Shown here: in pieces, positions 19,136-27,126 of the stretch | Layout: each line of letters opens with the position of its first letter | How positions within the stretch are numbered: position 1 is the first letter of the stretch | NCBI RefSeq assembly: GCF_002238335.1 | Contig: NZ_CP022347.1 | Location: forward strand, 496,001 to 560,000 | DNA length: 64,000 nucleotides | Reading direction: 5' to 3' | DNA from: Campylobacter avium LMG 24591 | GTDB taxonomy: Bacteria > Campylobacterota > Campylobacteria > Campylobacterales > Campylobacteraceae | Made by a program: the position numbers and the translations under genes | Notes under the pieces: generated by a model | What the model was told of the DNA's origin: nothing | The model's input: only the letters and a program-made list of their open reading frames with translations | The model's database searches: none

Positions 19136-20482
19136 ATGGCAACTTGGACTAAGGATTCTTGGAAAAAATATCCTATAAAACAGCAACCGGTTTATGAAAA
19201 TTTAGAGGAGCTATCCTCTGTTGTTTCTAAGCTAGAGAAATTGCCTCCTTTGGTTTTTGCCGGCGAGGTAAGGTCTTTAAAGTCAAAACTTGCTAAGGTT
19301 GCAAAGAAAGAAGCTTTCTTACTTCAAGGCGGAGACTGCGCTGAGAGCTTTTTAAATTTCGGCGCGGATAATATAAGAGATACTTTTAAACTTATGTTGC
19401 AAATGGCTATAGTGCTTACCTTTTCGGGCGGTTGCCCTATAGTAAAGGTTGGTAGGGTAGCTGGGCAGTTTGCAAAGCCAAGAAGTGCTGATTTTGAGGA
19501 GATAGACGGACGTTCTTTGCCAAGTTACAGAGGCGACATAATAAACGGCTTTGAATTTAACGAGGAGGCTAGAAAGCCTGAGCCTAAAAGAATGCTTGAA
19601 GCCTACTATCAAAGTGCTACTACTTTAAATTTGCTTCGTGCCTTTGCTAGAGGAGGTTTGGCTGATTTAAGGGAAGTTCATCGCTGGAATTTAGACTTTT
19701 TAAAAAGGGCAGAGCTTAGGGATAAATACAGCGAACTAAGCGATAAAATCACTCAAGCCCTAAATTTTATAGAGGCCTGCGGCATAAACACAACAAACAC
19801 TCCATCTTTAAGAGAAACTAGCATATACACATCACACGAAGCCTTGCTTTTGCCTTATGAGGAGGCTTTAACAAGGGTTGATAGCCTTAGTTTAGAAACT
19901 TATGATTGCTCAGCTCACATGCTTTGGATAGGCGAGAGGACGAGGGGAGTTGATGAGGCACATGCGCACTTTTTAAGCGGTGTGAAAAATCCTTTAGGAG
20001 TAAAGATAGGTCCAAGTGCCAAGGTAGATGAGATAAAAACGCTAGCCTCTATCCTAAACAAAGACAATGAGGAAGGAAAACTAAACATCATCATAAGAAT
20101 GGGTGCTGACAAGATAGCTTCGGTGCTACCAAACATCTTTAAAGAGCTGAAAAAAGAGGGCTTAAATTTGATTTACAGCATAGATCCTATGCACGGAAAT
20201 ACAGTAAAAGCAGGCTCTTACAAAACAAGAGCCTTTGATAAGATAATGCAAGAAGTTAGGATGTTTTTTGAGATAGCGCAAAGTGAGGGAGTGTATCCTG
20301 GCGGGGTTCATCTTGAGATGACAGGTCAGGATGTAACCGAGTGCACCGGCGGCTCTTTAAATGTAACAGAACAAACTCTTAAAGAAAGATACGAAACTCA
20401 GTGCGACCCAAGGTTAAACGCAGACCAAGCCTTAGAGCTAGCCTTTTTAATGGCTGATTTGCTAAAAAAGGCAAGAGCTTGA
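19136..20482 (+). CDS. Class II 3-deoxy-7-phosphoheptulonate (DAHP) synthase
   Basis: First step of aromatic amino-acid synthesis: joins phosphoenolpyruvate and erythrose-4-phosphate. 448 residues, typical of the class II ('plant-type') enzyme. Recognisable motifs are QGGDCAESF with a metal-binding Cys, GRVAGQFAKPRS, GERTRGVD, and DPMHGNT and GGVHLEMTG near the C-terminus. It starts 16 bases after rplS and overlaps the next gene by 4 bases. Confidence 0.95.
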   Translation: MATWTKDSWKKYPIKQQPVYENLEELSSVVSKLEKLPPLVFAGEVRSLKSKLAKVAKKEAFLLQGGDCAESFLNFGADNIRDTFKLMLQMAIVLTFSGGCPIVKVGRVAGQFAKPRSADFEEIDGRSLPSYRGDIINGFEFNEEARKPEPKRMLEAYYQSATTLNLLRAFARGGLADLREVHRWNLDFLKRAELRDKYSELSDKITQALNFIEACGINTTNTPSLRETSIYTSHEALLLPYEEALTRVDSLSLETYDCSAHMLWIGERTRGVDEAHAHFLSGVKNPLGVKIGPSAKVDEIKTLASILNKDNEEGKLNIIIRMGADKIASVLPNIFKELKKEGLNLIYSIDPMHGNTVKAGSYKTRAFDKIMQEVRMFFEIAQSEGVYPGGVHLEMTGQDVTECTGGSLNVTEQTLKERYETQCDPRLNADQALELAFLMADLLKKARA

Positions 20483-20814
20483 TAAAATTATATGGTATTA
20501 AAAACTGCTCAAGCGTAAAGAAAGGCATAGAATTCTTAGAAGCTAAAAAGCTTGATTTTGAATTTTTAGACATTAAGAAACTTAGCGAAAAAGAGCTTGA
20601 TTTCTTTTTGAGCAAAAAGCCTTTTGAGGTATTGATAAATACAGCCGGAATGAGTGCTAGAAAACTAAATATAAACAAAGACTTTATAGCAAAGTCTAGC
20701 AAAGATGAGTTAAAAAACATCGTTTTGACAAATCCAAGCCTCATAAAAAGGCCGGTCATTTGCTCAGATGATACTGTGCTTGTTGGCAAGGAATACGAGC
20801 AGTATTTTTCATAA
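20479..20814 (+). CDS. ArsC/Spx-family thioredoxin-fold protein
   Basis: 111 residues with the family start YGIKNCSSVKKG, keeping one N-terminal Cys, and the late SLIKRPVI motif (Arg of the ArsC/YffB group). Starts with TTG overlapping the stop of the DAHP synthase gene. Family members are arsenate reductases or thiol-linked reductases/regulators. The CxxS-like site suggests the YffB/Spx-like side rather than a proven arsenate reductase. Confidence 0.85.
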   Translation: MIKLYGIKNCSSVKKGIEFLEAKKLDFEFLDIKKLSEKELDFFLSKKPFEVLINTAGMSARKLNINKDFIAKSSKDELKNIVLTNPSLIKRPVICSDDTVLVGKEYEQYFS

Positions 20815-20971
20815 ATTTAAGACAAGTGTGAGTGTTTTTTAAAGTCTTTTTTCGTCCTCAAATTTCATTTTAAAATCGCTTTTGCCCGCTATTTTACAAG
20901 CTTTTCTAAGATTTAACCTTATCAAGATAACTTAAACTTTGATTAAGCAAGAGTGTATAAAATTGCTTTTC

Positions 20972-21550
20972 ATGGACTATATGATTTTTATAATAACCAT
21001 TGCTTGCGTTTCCTTTCTGCCCGGCCTTTGTATGAATTTAGCCCTTTCTTTAGGCCTTAGTGTGGGCTTTAAAAACACTTTGTATATGATGTTTGGCGAG
21101 CTTTTATCCTTGCTTTTAGTAATCTTACTTTGTGCTTATAGTCTTAGTTTTATAGCACAATACGAGTTATTTTTTAAGATATTTAAAATTCTATCTAGCA
21201 TTTTTTTACTATACATAGCTTATACCTTGCTTAAAGCTAAATTCGCTGAGGCTGAGTGCGTCATTAGCAACAAGGCCAAGTTTGTGCTTTTTGCACAGGG
21301 CTTTATGGCCACTATATCAAATCCTAAGGCTTGGATTTTCATGCTTTCAATCCTGCCTAAATTTATATCCTTATCCAACATCTACATTCTTAGCGCTATC
21401 ATTTTGCTTATCGAATTTTCAGCACTTTGCACCTATGCTTTGGGCGGCTATGCTTTTAGATTTTTTTTGAAAGATTACGCACATATTTTGGCCAAAATTT
21501 CAGCCCTGTGCGTAGCTTTGATGAGTTTTTATATACTTTATGACTTATAA
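20972..21550 (+). CDS. LysE/RhtB-family amino-acid exporter
   Basis: 192 residues with five or six membrane segments. The N-terminal helix is followed by LPGLCMNLALSLGLSVGF, matching the GPG-type loop of LysE/RhtB transporters, and ATISNPKAWIFM matches their NPKA motif. I prefer the ATG at 20972; a TTG at 20939 would add 11 polar residues before the first helix. It faces flgS tail to tail, overlapping by 6 bases. Substrate unknown. Confidence 0.87.
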   Translation: MDYMIFIITIACVSFLPGLCMNLALSLGLSVGFKNTLYMMFGELLSLLLVILLCAYSLSFIAQYELFFKIFKILSSIFLLYIAYTLLKAKFAEAECVISNKAKFVLFAQGFMATISNPKAWIFMLSILPKFISLSNIYILSAIILLIEFSALCTYALGGYAFRFFLKDYAHILAKISALCVALMSFYILYDL

Positions 21551-22561
21551 TGGTATCTTGAAATAAAAATTCTTTGGCTCTTTTTCAAAGCAAAGCTCTC
21601 CTAAGTGAGCATTAATTATTTCTTTTGACAAAGATAGTCCAAGTCCGTTGCCCTTTAGTTTCGTGGTTTTAAAGGCTTCAAAAACAGCGTTTTCATCCTT
21701 GATTTCCACGCCGCTATCAAAGACTTGCACAAGCAAGCACCCGTCCTTTACGCAGGTTTTTATCTTTATAAAGGCTTTTTCATCCTCTTTTTCTTCTATG
21801 GCGTCTATGCTGTTGTAGATTAAATTTTGCAAAACAAGGCTTAGCAAGGCCTTATCAGCGTTTATCACAAGGTCTATAAAGTCAAATTCAAAGTCAATTT
21901 CGCAGTTGTAGTTATAAGAGCTAATCACCAGCTCGCACTCATCTTGCAATTCTCTCAAATTAAACGGCTGTTTATTGATATGCACCCCTTTTGTAAATAA
22001 AAGAGTTGAATTTACTATCCTTTCGACCCTAGCAATTGATTTTTGAATTTCAAGCACTATGTGTTTGTTTTTTAGCTCACTTTTTGCGAACAAGGTCGAG
22101 GCTAGCAAGGAGATGGAGCCTATGGGATTTCTTATTTCATGTGCCAGGTGCGCTGCTACGCCGCCCATGCTTGCTAGTCTTTCCTTGCGTTTTTCATCGC
22201 TTATGTCTGTTGCTAGGATGATTAGCAAATCTTCGTGTTTGATGTTTTTTACTGTGTAAAATCTGCTTTTGTATTCTAGTTCGTAAGAGCCTAATTCCTC
22301 GGTGTTTATTTGCTTTAAAAGCTCCTCATTTTGCGAGGCTTGGTAGTTTTGAAGCACAGTTTCTTCCCCGCTTCTCACCCAAAGTATCACAGGCAAAACA
22401 TCGATAATATCGCTTATCATCTTTCTTAAAGAGCTATAACTCTCATTTAATGTCTTGTATTCTTGCTCTATGACATAACTTTGTTCTATTAAGGATTTAA
22501 GCCCCTCTTTTAACACCTCTTTTTCGTTAGAGTCTAGGCTTTTTAGTATATTTTCGTTCAT
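21545..22561 (-). CDS. flgS: Flagellar sensor histidine kinase FlgS
   Basis: 338-residue cytoplasmic kinase with no membrane segment. It has an N-terminal sensing region (1-130), H-box AHLAHEIRNP with the phosphorylated His, N-box NLIYNSIDAIEE and G-box KGNGLGLSLS. In Campylobacter FlgS phosphorylates FlgR, which activates sigma-54 flagellar genes. Gene order with the DUF234-like and aminotransferase genes matches the C. jejuni flgS locus. No FlgR gene is in the window, as expected. Confidence 0.85.
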   Translation of the reverse strand: MNENILKSLDSNEKEVLKEGLKSLIEQSYVIEQEYKTLNESYSSLRKMISDIIDVLPVILWVRSGEETVLQNYQASQNEELLKQINTEELGSYELEYKSRFYTVKNIKHEDLLIILATDISDEKRKERLASMGGVAAHLAHEIRNPIGSISLLASTLFAKSELKNKHIVLEIQKSIARVERIVNSTLLFTKGVHINKQPFNLRELQDECELVISSYNYNCEIDFEFDFIDLVINADKALLSLVLQNLIYNSIDAIEEKEDEKAFIKIKTCVKDGCLLVQVFDSGVEIKDENAVFEAFKTTKLKGNGLGLSLSKEIINAHLGELCFEKEPKNFYFKIPL

Positions 22562-23369
22562 CCGTATCCTTTAGCAGTGTTTTTAACTCATCAAAATCAA
22601 ATAAAAGCAAATTCGCTTCCTTGTTTTTTATCAGCTCGCTTGAAAAGCCGCTTTTTGAAAAAATAACAAAATAATCAGGCTTTAAATTCAGTATTTTAGC
22701 CTTATTTTGAAGACTGTTAAAGACATTTTTACAAATTTTTTTATCTTTAAATTTAACCTCGCCAAGCACCGTTAATTTGCTATCTTTGTAAAATAAATCA
22801 ATCTCCACATCATTAGACCAAAAGCTAGAAATAGAATTTATCTTAAATTTGCTTTCTAAAAGCTCCCTGCCCAAGCCCTCAAAACACAGGCTTTGATAAT
22901 GCTTAAATTCCTTTTTGATTTTAGCTAAAAGCTCATCATAAGCCTTGTTTAGTATCAAATTCTCATTTGGTTGCAAAAAGTACGCAAAGAACCTCAAAAA
23001 ATTATTTCTAAACAAAACCTTGTCTTGAATTGTATATTTTCTTAAGGCTTTTTTAAGCTTTTGCCCCTTTTTCCTCTTGATTTTTTCCTCTTTGCTTTTT
23101 TCGATCTGCAAAAAACCTCTTTCTAAAAGCTTATTCATCGTAAAAGAAGCTGCAAAATGCCCCAACTGCTTGTTTATAGAGTATCTTTTCCTTGAGTTCT
23201 TAGCAAGTATGTGAAGTGCTTTGGCACTTTGTTTGTCTAGTTTAAATTTGGAGCTTAAAAGCGGATAAAAGGGCAGGATGTCATTTTTAATGCTTTCAAA
23301 TAAATCGCTCGAGCTCGCCCTTATAAAGCAACCATCAAAAACACAGTAAAAATCAACCAACTTCGCCAA
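22527..23369 (-). CDS. DUF234-type protein with a PD-(D/E)XK nuclease-like domain
   Basis: 280 residues. The N-terminal half is basic and helical with a winged-helix-like stretch (residues 40-85). The C-terminal half has an Asp in SNDVEIDLFY followed by GEVKFKDK, the D-(E)xK layout of restriction-endonuclease-fold proteins; DUF234 is usually fused to an ATPase. No ATPase part is present. It starts with TTG at 23369, and no ATG lies close. Overlaps flgS by 35 bases. Function unknown. Confidence 0.7.
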   Translation of the reverse strand: MAKLVDFYCVFDGCFIRASSSDLFESIKNDILPFYPLLSSKFKLDKQSAKALHILAKNSRKRYSINKQLGHFAASFTMNKLLERGFLQIEKSKEEKIKRKKGQKLKKALRKYTIQDKVLFRNNFLRFFAYFLQPNENLILNKAYDELLAKIKKEFKHYQSLCFEGLGRELLESKFKINSISSFWSNDVEIDLFYKDSKLTVLGEVKFKDKKICKNVFNSLQNKAKILNLKPDYFVIFSKSGFSSELIKNKEANLLLFDFDELKTLLKDTDERKYTKKPRL

Positions 23370-23491
23370 GTCTAAATTTTTGTATTGGGTGCTAAAGGTG
23401 CTGAATTTGATGTTTACCTCTTATTTTTTAAATTTTATGTATAATTTTAACAAAAAAACACAAATTCTTTAAGGTTTATTTTCACAAAACT

Positions 23492-24760
23492 ATGCGTATA
23501 GATGAGTTAAAAAAAGACATTATATTAAAAAAAAATGTAAGATATTTTGATTTTACGGCCTCTGCCTTGGCTTTAAAATCTGTTGAAAAAGAGATAAGAA
23601 AAATTCTTTTAACCTACGCAAATACCCACTCAGATAGCTCTTTGCACTCTTTTTTGACACAAAAACACTATGAAAACGCAAAGCAAAGCATTAGAAAAAG
23701 TCTAAATTTAAGTGATGATTTTGCTTTGATAGCTTGTGGCACAGGAGCTAGCGGGGCTATTAAAAAATTTCAAGAGCTTTTGGGGCTTTATGTGCCGCCT
23801 TTAATCAAGCAAAAATATTTTCAAAACATCAAGCCAAAGGATTTGCCCCTAGTTTTTGTAGGCCCTTATGAGCACCATTCAAACGAAGTATCCTTTAGAG
23901 AGGCCTTGTGCGAGTGCCTTAGAGTACCTTTGAATGAAAATTTAGAAATTGACTTTGATTTTTTCGAAAAAGCCTTGGAACAAAACAAAAATAGAAAGCT
24001 AATATTTAGCTTTTCCTTGGCCTCAAATGTGACTGGAATTTTAAGTGATTATAAAAGAATTTATGCTCTAGCCAAGAAATACAAGGCCATTTTAGCCTTT
24101 GACGCAGCCTCATTTATCGCTTATAAAAACATAGAATGTAAATACTACGACGCTTTATTTATAAGCACGCACAAGCTTTTGGGTGGCGTCGCATCTTGTG
24201 GACTGCTAGTCATCAAAAAAGACCTGTGCTATTCTAAGCCTAGTTTTGCAGCCGGGGGTACGGTTTCTTATGTTTCAAAAAGCTCAGTAAATTATCTTTG
24301 CGATGTTGAAGCCTTAGAAGAGGGAGGAACTCCTGGAATTTTACAGCTAATACGCGCCTCACTAGCCTTTCAAAAAAGAGATGAGATAGGCTTTAAGCTC
24401 ATAGAAAAAAAATCCAAGCTTTTAAAAGAGTATTTTTTCAAAGAAGCTGAGAAAATCCCAAATTTAAAGCTTTACGCAGAGCATTTAAAAAATAGATTAT
24501 GTATCTTTGCCTTAAACATAGAAGGAATTTCGCCCTTTGATTTGGCTTACACCTTGAGCAAGTATTATAAGATTGAAAGTAGGGCAGGCTGTGACTGTGC
24601 CGGGCCTTACGGACATGATTTGCTAGGCTTAAAAGACGGCGAGGGCTTAAAGACTAAGCCTGGTTGGCTAAGGATTTCCTTGCATTACACGCAAGAAATT
24701 GAGGATTTGAAGTATTTTTTTGACAGCCTTAAAAAAAGCATAGCAAGGCTTTCTTTTTAA
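23492..24760 (+). CDS. Class V aminotransferase-fold PLP enzyme (SufS/CsdA-like)
   Basis: 422 residues. The PLP-binding Lys is in STHKLLGG (about residue 230) with the Asp of AFDAASFIA before it. The C-terminal motif SRAGCDCAGPYGHDLLG resembles the RAGxHCA active loop of cysteine desulphurases but is not identical. It could be a desulphurase-like or other aminotransferase. It stands divergent from the DUF234-type gene. Confidence 0.9.
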   Translation: MRIDELKKDIILKKNVRYFDFTASALALKSVEKEIRKILLTYANTHSDSSLHSFLTQKHYENAKQSIRKSLNLSDDFALIACGTGASGAIKKFQELLGLYVPPLIKQKYFQNIKPKDLPLVFVGPYEHHSNEVSFREALCECLRVPLNENLEIDFDFFEKALEQNKNRKLIFSFSLASNVTGILSDYKRIYALAKKYKAILAFDAASFIAYKNIECKYYDALFISTHKLLGGVASCGLLVIKKDLCYSKPSFAAGGTVSYVSKSSVNYLCDVEALEEGGTPGILQLIRASLAFQKRDEIGFKLIEKKSKLLKEYFFKEAEKIPNLKLYAEHLKNRLCIFALNIEGISPFDLAYTLSKYYKIESRAGCDCAGPYGHDLLGLKDGEGLKTKPGWLRISLHYTQEIEDLKYFFDSLKKSIARLSF

Positions 24761-24771
24761 TCAGCAAATTT

Positions 24772-25185
24772 TTAATCATCAAATTCTCGGCTTAAAACCG
24801 TGCCGTTCGTGTCTATTTTGAGTTCTAGTTGGTTAGAAAGCTTGATTTCATAGTATAGTATCTTTCTTTCTATTTTCACTATATGAGCGTTTGGATACTC
24901 GTGAGTTATTATTGTAGCTATGTTAGCCGGTAGTATGCTAGGAGGTATGGGCGTAAATTTGGATTTTACCTCCTTGAAATTCCCAGATATGTCAAATTCA
25001 AACTCGCTCCCATCGCTTAAATACACCTCGTAAGTGCTGCCATCAACTTGCACCAAAGATATTGGAGCCTTGAAATTTGAGCTTATGAACTCTCTTGTGT
25101 TCTTAGGCAAAGCGTCAGGAGACATTATCATATCAGCTTTTAATGACAAAACTAGTAAAGAAAATAATAAAACAAATCTAAACAT
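24772..25185 (-). CDS. Secreted PepSY-like (DUF2874) protein
   Basis: 137 residues with a cleavable signal peptide (residues 1-17, ending LSLKA). Two PepSY-like repeats follow (about 25-75 and 85-135), each with the pattern of a charged strand, YEVYL or YEIKL, and an Asp-Gly turn. Likely periplasmic. The family is common in Campylobacter and Bacteroidetes and has no proven role. Confidence 0.75.
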   Translation of the reverse strand: MFRFVLLFSLLVLSLKADMIMSPDALPKNTREFISSNFKAPISLVQVDGSTYEVYLSDGSEFEFDISGNFKEVKSKFTPIPPSILPANIATIITHEYPNAHIVKIERKILYYEIKLSNQLELKIDTNGTVLSREFDD

Positions 25186-25286
25186 CTAAGTCCCTTAATT
25201 TGTGAAAATTTAGCAAAGCTTTGTGAATTATAAGTGAACTTAATCTTAAAATGATACAATTTCATATTTAAAACTCAAGGCGGTAA

Positions 25287-25808
25287 ATGTTTTGCATAAT
25301 TATAATAGCCATTAATATTCTTGTATTTTTTATCTTGCCCAGCGAGCTTAAGCCTATTTTTGCCATAAATATTTTTTTTATCGAGCTTGATTATTGGTGG
25401 CAGCTTTTAAGCTCTATGTTTTTGCACTCAAATTTCACGCACCTTGCCTTAAATATGATAGTTTTGTATCAGTTTGGCATAGTTTTAGAACGTTTTTTAG
25501 GCTCTTTGAAATTTTTGCTCTTGTATTTTATAGGCGGGGTTTTAAGCTCCTTGCTTAGTGCTTTTTATGTTTATTATCGCTCTTTTCAAGATGAAAAATT
25601 TTTCAATTTACTCGGTGCTAGCGGGGCTATTTGTGTTTTGATAGGTTATTATGCCTTTGTGTATAAAAATAGCTTTTTAGGTTTGCTTATTGCGGTTTTG
25701 TTGATGAGCTTCGTGCCTATATTTGTGGGTGTTAATGTGGCTTGGTATGCTCATATTTTTGGTTTTATTTGTGGGTATATGATAGCAAGATTAAGGATTA
25801 TAAGATGA
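25287..25808 (+). CDS. Rhomboid-family intramembrane serine protease
   Basis: 173 residues with six membrane segments. The HSNFTHLALNM stretch in the second region, the catalytic Ser in GASGAI about residue 111, and the catalytic His in YAHIFGFICGY about residue 155 are all present. Rhomboids cut transmembrane helices. The stop overlaps the sixA start (ATGA). Confidence 0.92.
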   Translation: MFCIIIIAINILVFFILPSELKPIFAINIFFIELDYWWQLLSSMFLHSNFTHLALNMIVLYQFGIVLERFLGSLKFLLLYFIGGVLSSLLSAFYVYYRSFQDEKFFNLLGASGAICVLIGYYAFVYKNSFLGLLIAVLLMSFVPIFVGVNVAWYAHIFGFICGYMIARLRIIR

Positions 25809-26293
25809 AAAAAATTTATTTGCTAAGACACGCAAAGGCTGAAAAAGAAGCCAAGAGTGATTTAAAAAGGGATTTGAATTTAAAAGGTAAGGAGGACATC
25901 AAAAAGCTTTGTTTAAAGCTCAAAGCTTACAACATAGCTTTTGATTTGATAGTCTCCTCCCCCGCAACCAGAGCTTCTAAAACAGCTAAAAAAGTGGCCG
26001 AGTTTCTTTCATATGCTGAGGATAAAATTCACTTTGAACAAAGCATTTATGAAGCAAACGCTAGCGAACTTTTTAGCTATGTAAAGGGCTTAAATGATGA
26101 GTTAAACTCTATCTTGCTTGTAGGACATAACCCAAGCCTTTGCGAGTTAGCAGAGCTTTTAAGCGATATTTGCATAAATTCTTTCCCCACAAGCTCCATG
26201 CTTGCACTTGAATTTGATGTGACTTCTTTTAAGGATATAAAAGAACATAGCGGCAAAATTTTATTTTTTGAGTGCGTGAAAAATATAAATTGA
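25805..26293 (+). CDS. sixA: SixA-family phosphohistidine phosphatase
   Basis: 162 residues. The catalytic motif LLRHAKAEKE is at residue 6 and the second His is in VGHNPSLCELA about residue 108. SixA removes phosphate from His in phosphorelay or PTS proteins. The true start is the ATG at 25805, overlapping the rhomboid stop; an upstream in-frame ATG only extends into the rhomboid gene. Confidence 0.92.
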   Translation: MKKIYLLRHAKAEKEAKSDLKRDLNLKGKEDIKKLCLKLKAYNIAFDLIVSSPATRASKTAKKVAEFLSYAEDKIHFEQSIYEANASELFSYVKGLNDELNSILLVGHNPSLCELAELLSDICINSFPTSSMLALEFDVTSFKDIKEHSGKILFFECVKNIN

Positions 26294-26333
26294 TTTTGCT
26301 ATAATATTTTAAAACACAAATAAAGGAGAACAA

Positions 26334-26552
26334 ATGACCCTTGTTATTGAGAATGTAAAAGATGAGTTTTTACCAACCTTTAAGGAGCTTGCAAAAGCCA
26401 TAAATGCTAGGATAAGGACAGACGAAAAGGCAAAAAAAACAACAAAACAAGTAAGAATTCCTGAGCTTGACGAGGCGATAAGGCAGTATGAAAACGGCGA
26501 ATATGAAACTTATAACAGCGTTGCAGAGATGATGGAGGCTTTAAGAAAATGA
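26334..26552 (+). CDS. Type II antitoxin (RelB/DinJ-like) of a YafQ-type pair
   Basis: 72 residues, Lys-rich, with a C-terminal half typical of small antitoxins (EAIRQYENGEYETYNSVAEM). It precedes the toxin gene and overlaps it by 4 bases, the classic antitoxin-first order. Strong ribosome site AAAGGAG. The N-terminal part should bind the operator. Confidence 0.82.
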   Translation: MTLVIENVKDEFLPTFKELAKAINARIRTDEKAKKTTKQVRIPELDEAIRQYENGEYETYNSVAEMMEALRK

Positions 26553-26818
26553 AGTATAAAGTTAAATTAGCCAAAAAAGTTAAAAAACAACTTATAAAAC
26601 TAAATTCAAAAGAGCTAGATAGTTTTGAATATGTAGTAACCAAACTATCCAAGGACGAGCCCCTAGAAGCAAAGTATAAAGACCATCAGCTAAAAGGTAA
26701 TTACAAAGGTTTTAGAGAGTGCCACATAAAGCCTGATTTATTGTTAATATACCGCAAAAATAAAGATATTTTAGAACTTTATCTAGCTAGCTTGGGCTCT
26801 CACAGCTATGTTTTTTAA
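26549..26818 (+). CDS. YafQ-family mRNA interferase toxin
   Basis: 89 residues of RelE/ParE fold. The residues used by YafQ-type toxins are kept: His in DHQLKGNYKGFRECH, the second His and Asp in CHIKPDLLLIYR, and the final SHSYVF. Such toxins cut mRNA in the ribosome; H. pylori HP0894 is a known relative. It should be neutralised by the preceding gene product. Confidence 0.88.
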   Translation: MKYKVKLAKKVKKQLIKLNSKELDSFEYVVTKLSKDEPLEAKYKDHQLKGNYKGFRECHIKPDLLLIYRKNKDILELYLASLGSHSYVF

Positions 26819-27067
26819 ATTCAAAACAAAAATTTTTAAACATAGATTTCAATTTTTTTCAAAATTTTTTAAAATTTTTCAAACTTTTTTCAAAAACAAA
26901 TTTCTTTTTTTTTTTTTTTGTAACTTTTCGTAGCATAAATTTAGAGAAATTTTAAAAAATTTCAAATTTTTTTCAAATTTTTTTGCATTTTTGTTTATTT
27001 TTTATTTAAAAAAGTCCTCTTAAAAGTACTTCTAATGCCCTAAAAAAGATACTTTAAATCCCATTTG

Positions 27068-27082
27068 TTTTTTTTTTTTTTT
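27068..27082 (+). repeat. T15 homopolymer in the autotransporter promoter
   Basis: Fifteen T bases end 16 bases before the TATAAT at 27099-27104, in the region where Campylobacter promoters use T-rich periodicity instead of a -35 box. Length change by slippage could alter transcription. Confidence 0.7.
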
Positions 27083-27098
27083 GCATATACTTGCACTT

Positions 27099-27104
27099 TA
27101 TAAT
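27099..27104 (+). promoter_or_regulatory. -10 box of the autotransporter gene
   Basis: TATAAT, 23 bases before the ATG at 27127, followed by the ribosome site AAAGGAG. The short leader fits a start site at about 27110. Confidence 0.65.
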
Positions 27105-27126
27105 TATCATCTAAAGGAGAATTTTT

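Larger units (their letters stand above)
26819..27126. other. AT-rich gap with two T15 tracts before the autotransporter gene
   Basis: Very AT-rich 308 bases made largely of A- and T-runs. No gene or RNA seen. It contains T15 tracts at 26905-26919 and 27068-27082 and the autotransporter promoter. Confidence 0.6.

Noticed and set aside
22036..22259. Two plus-strand frames within flgS
   Set aside because: Antisense shadows of a gene with complete kinase boxes.
25742..25804. Longer start of the SixA gene
   Set aside because: It lies within the rhomboid gene in another frame; the ATG at 25805 overlaps the stop in the usual coupled way and starts the RHAK motif at the right distance.
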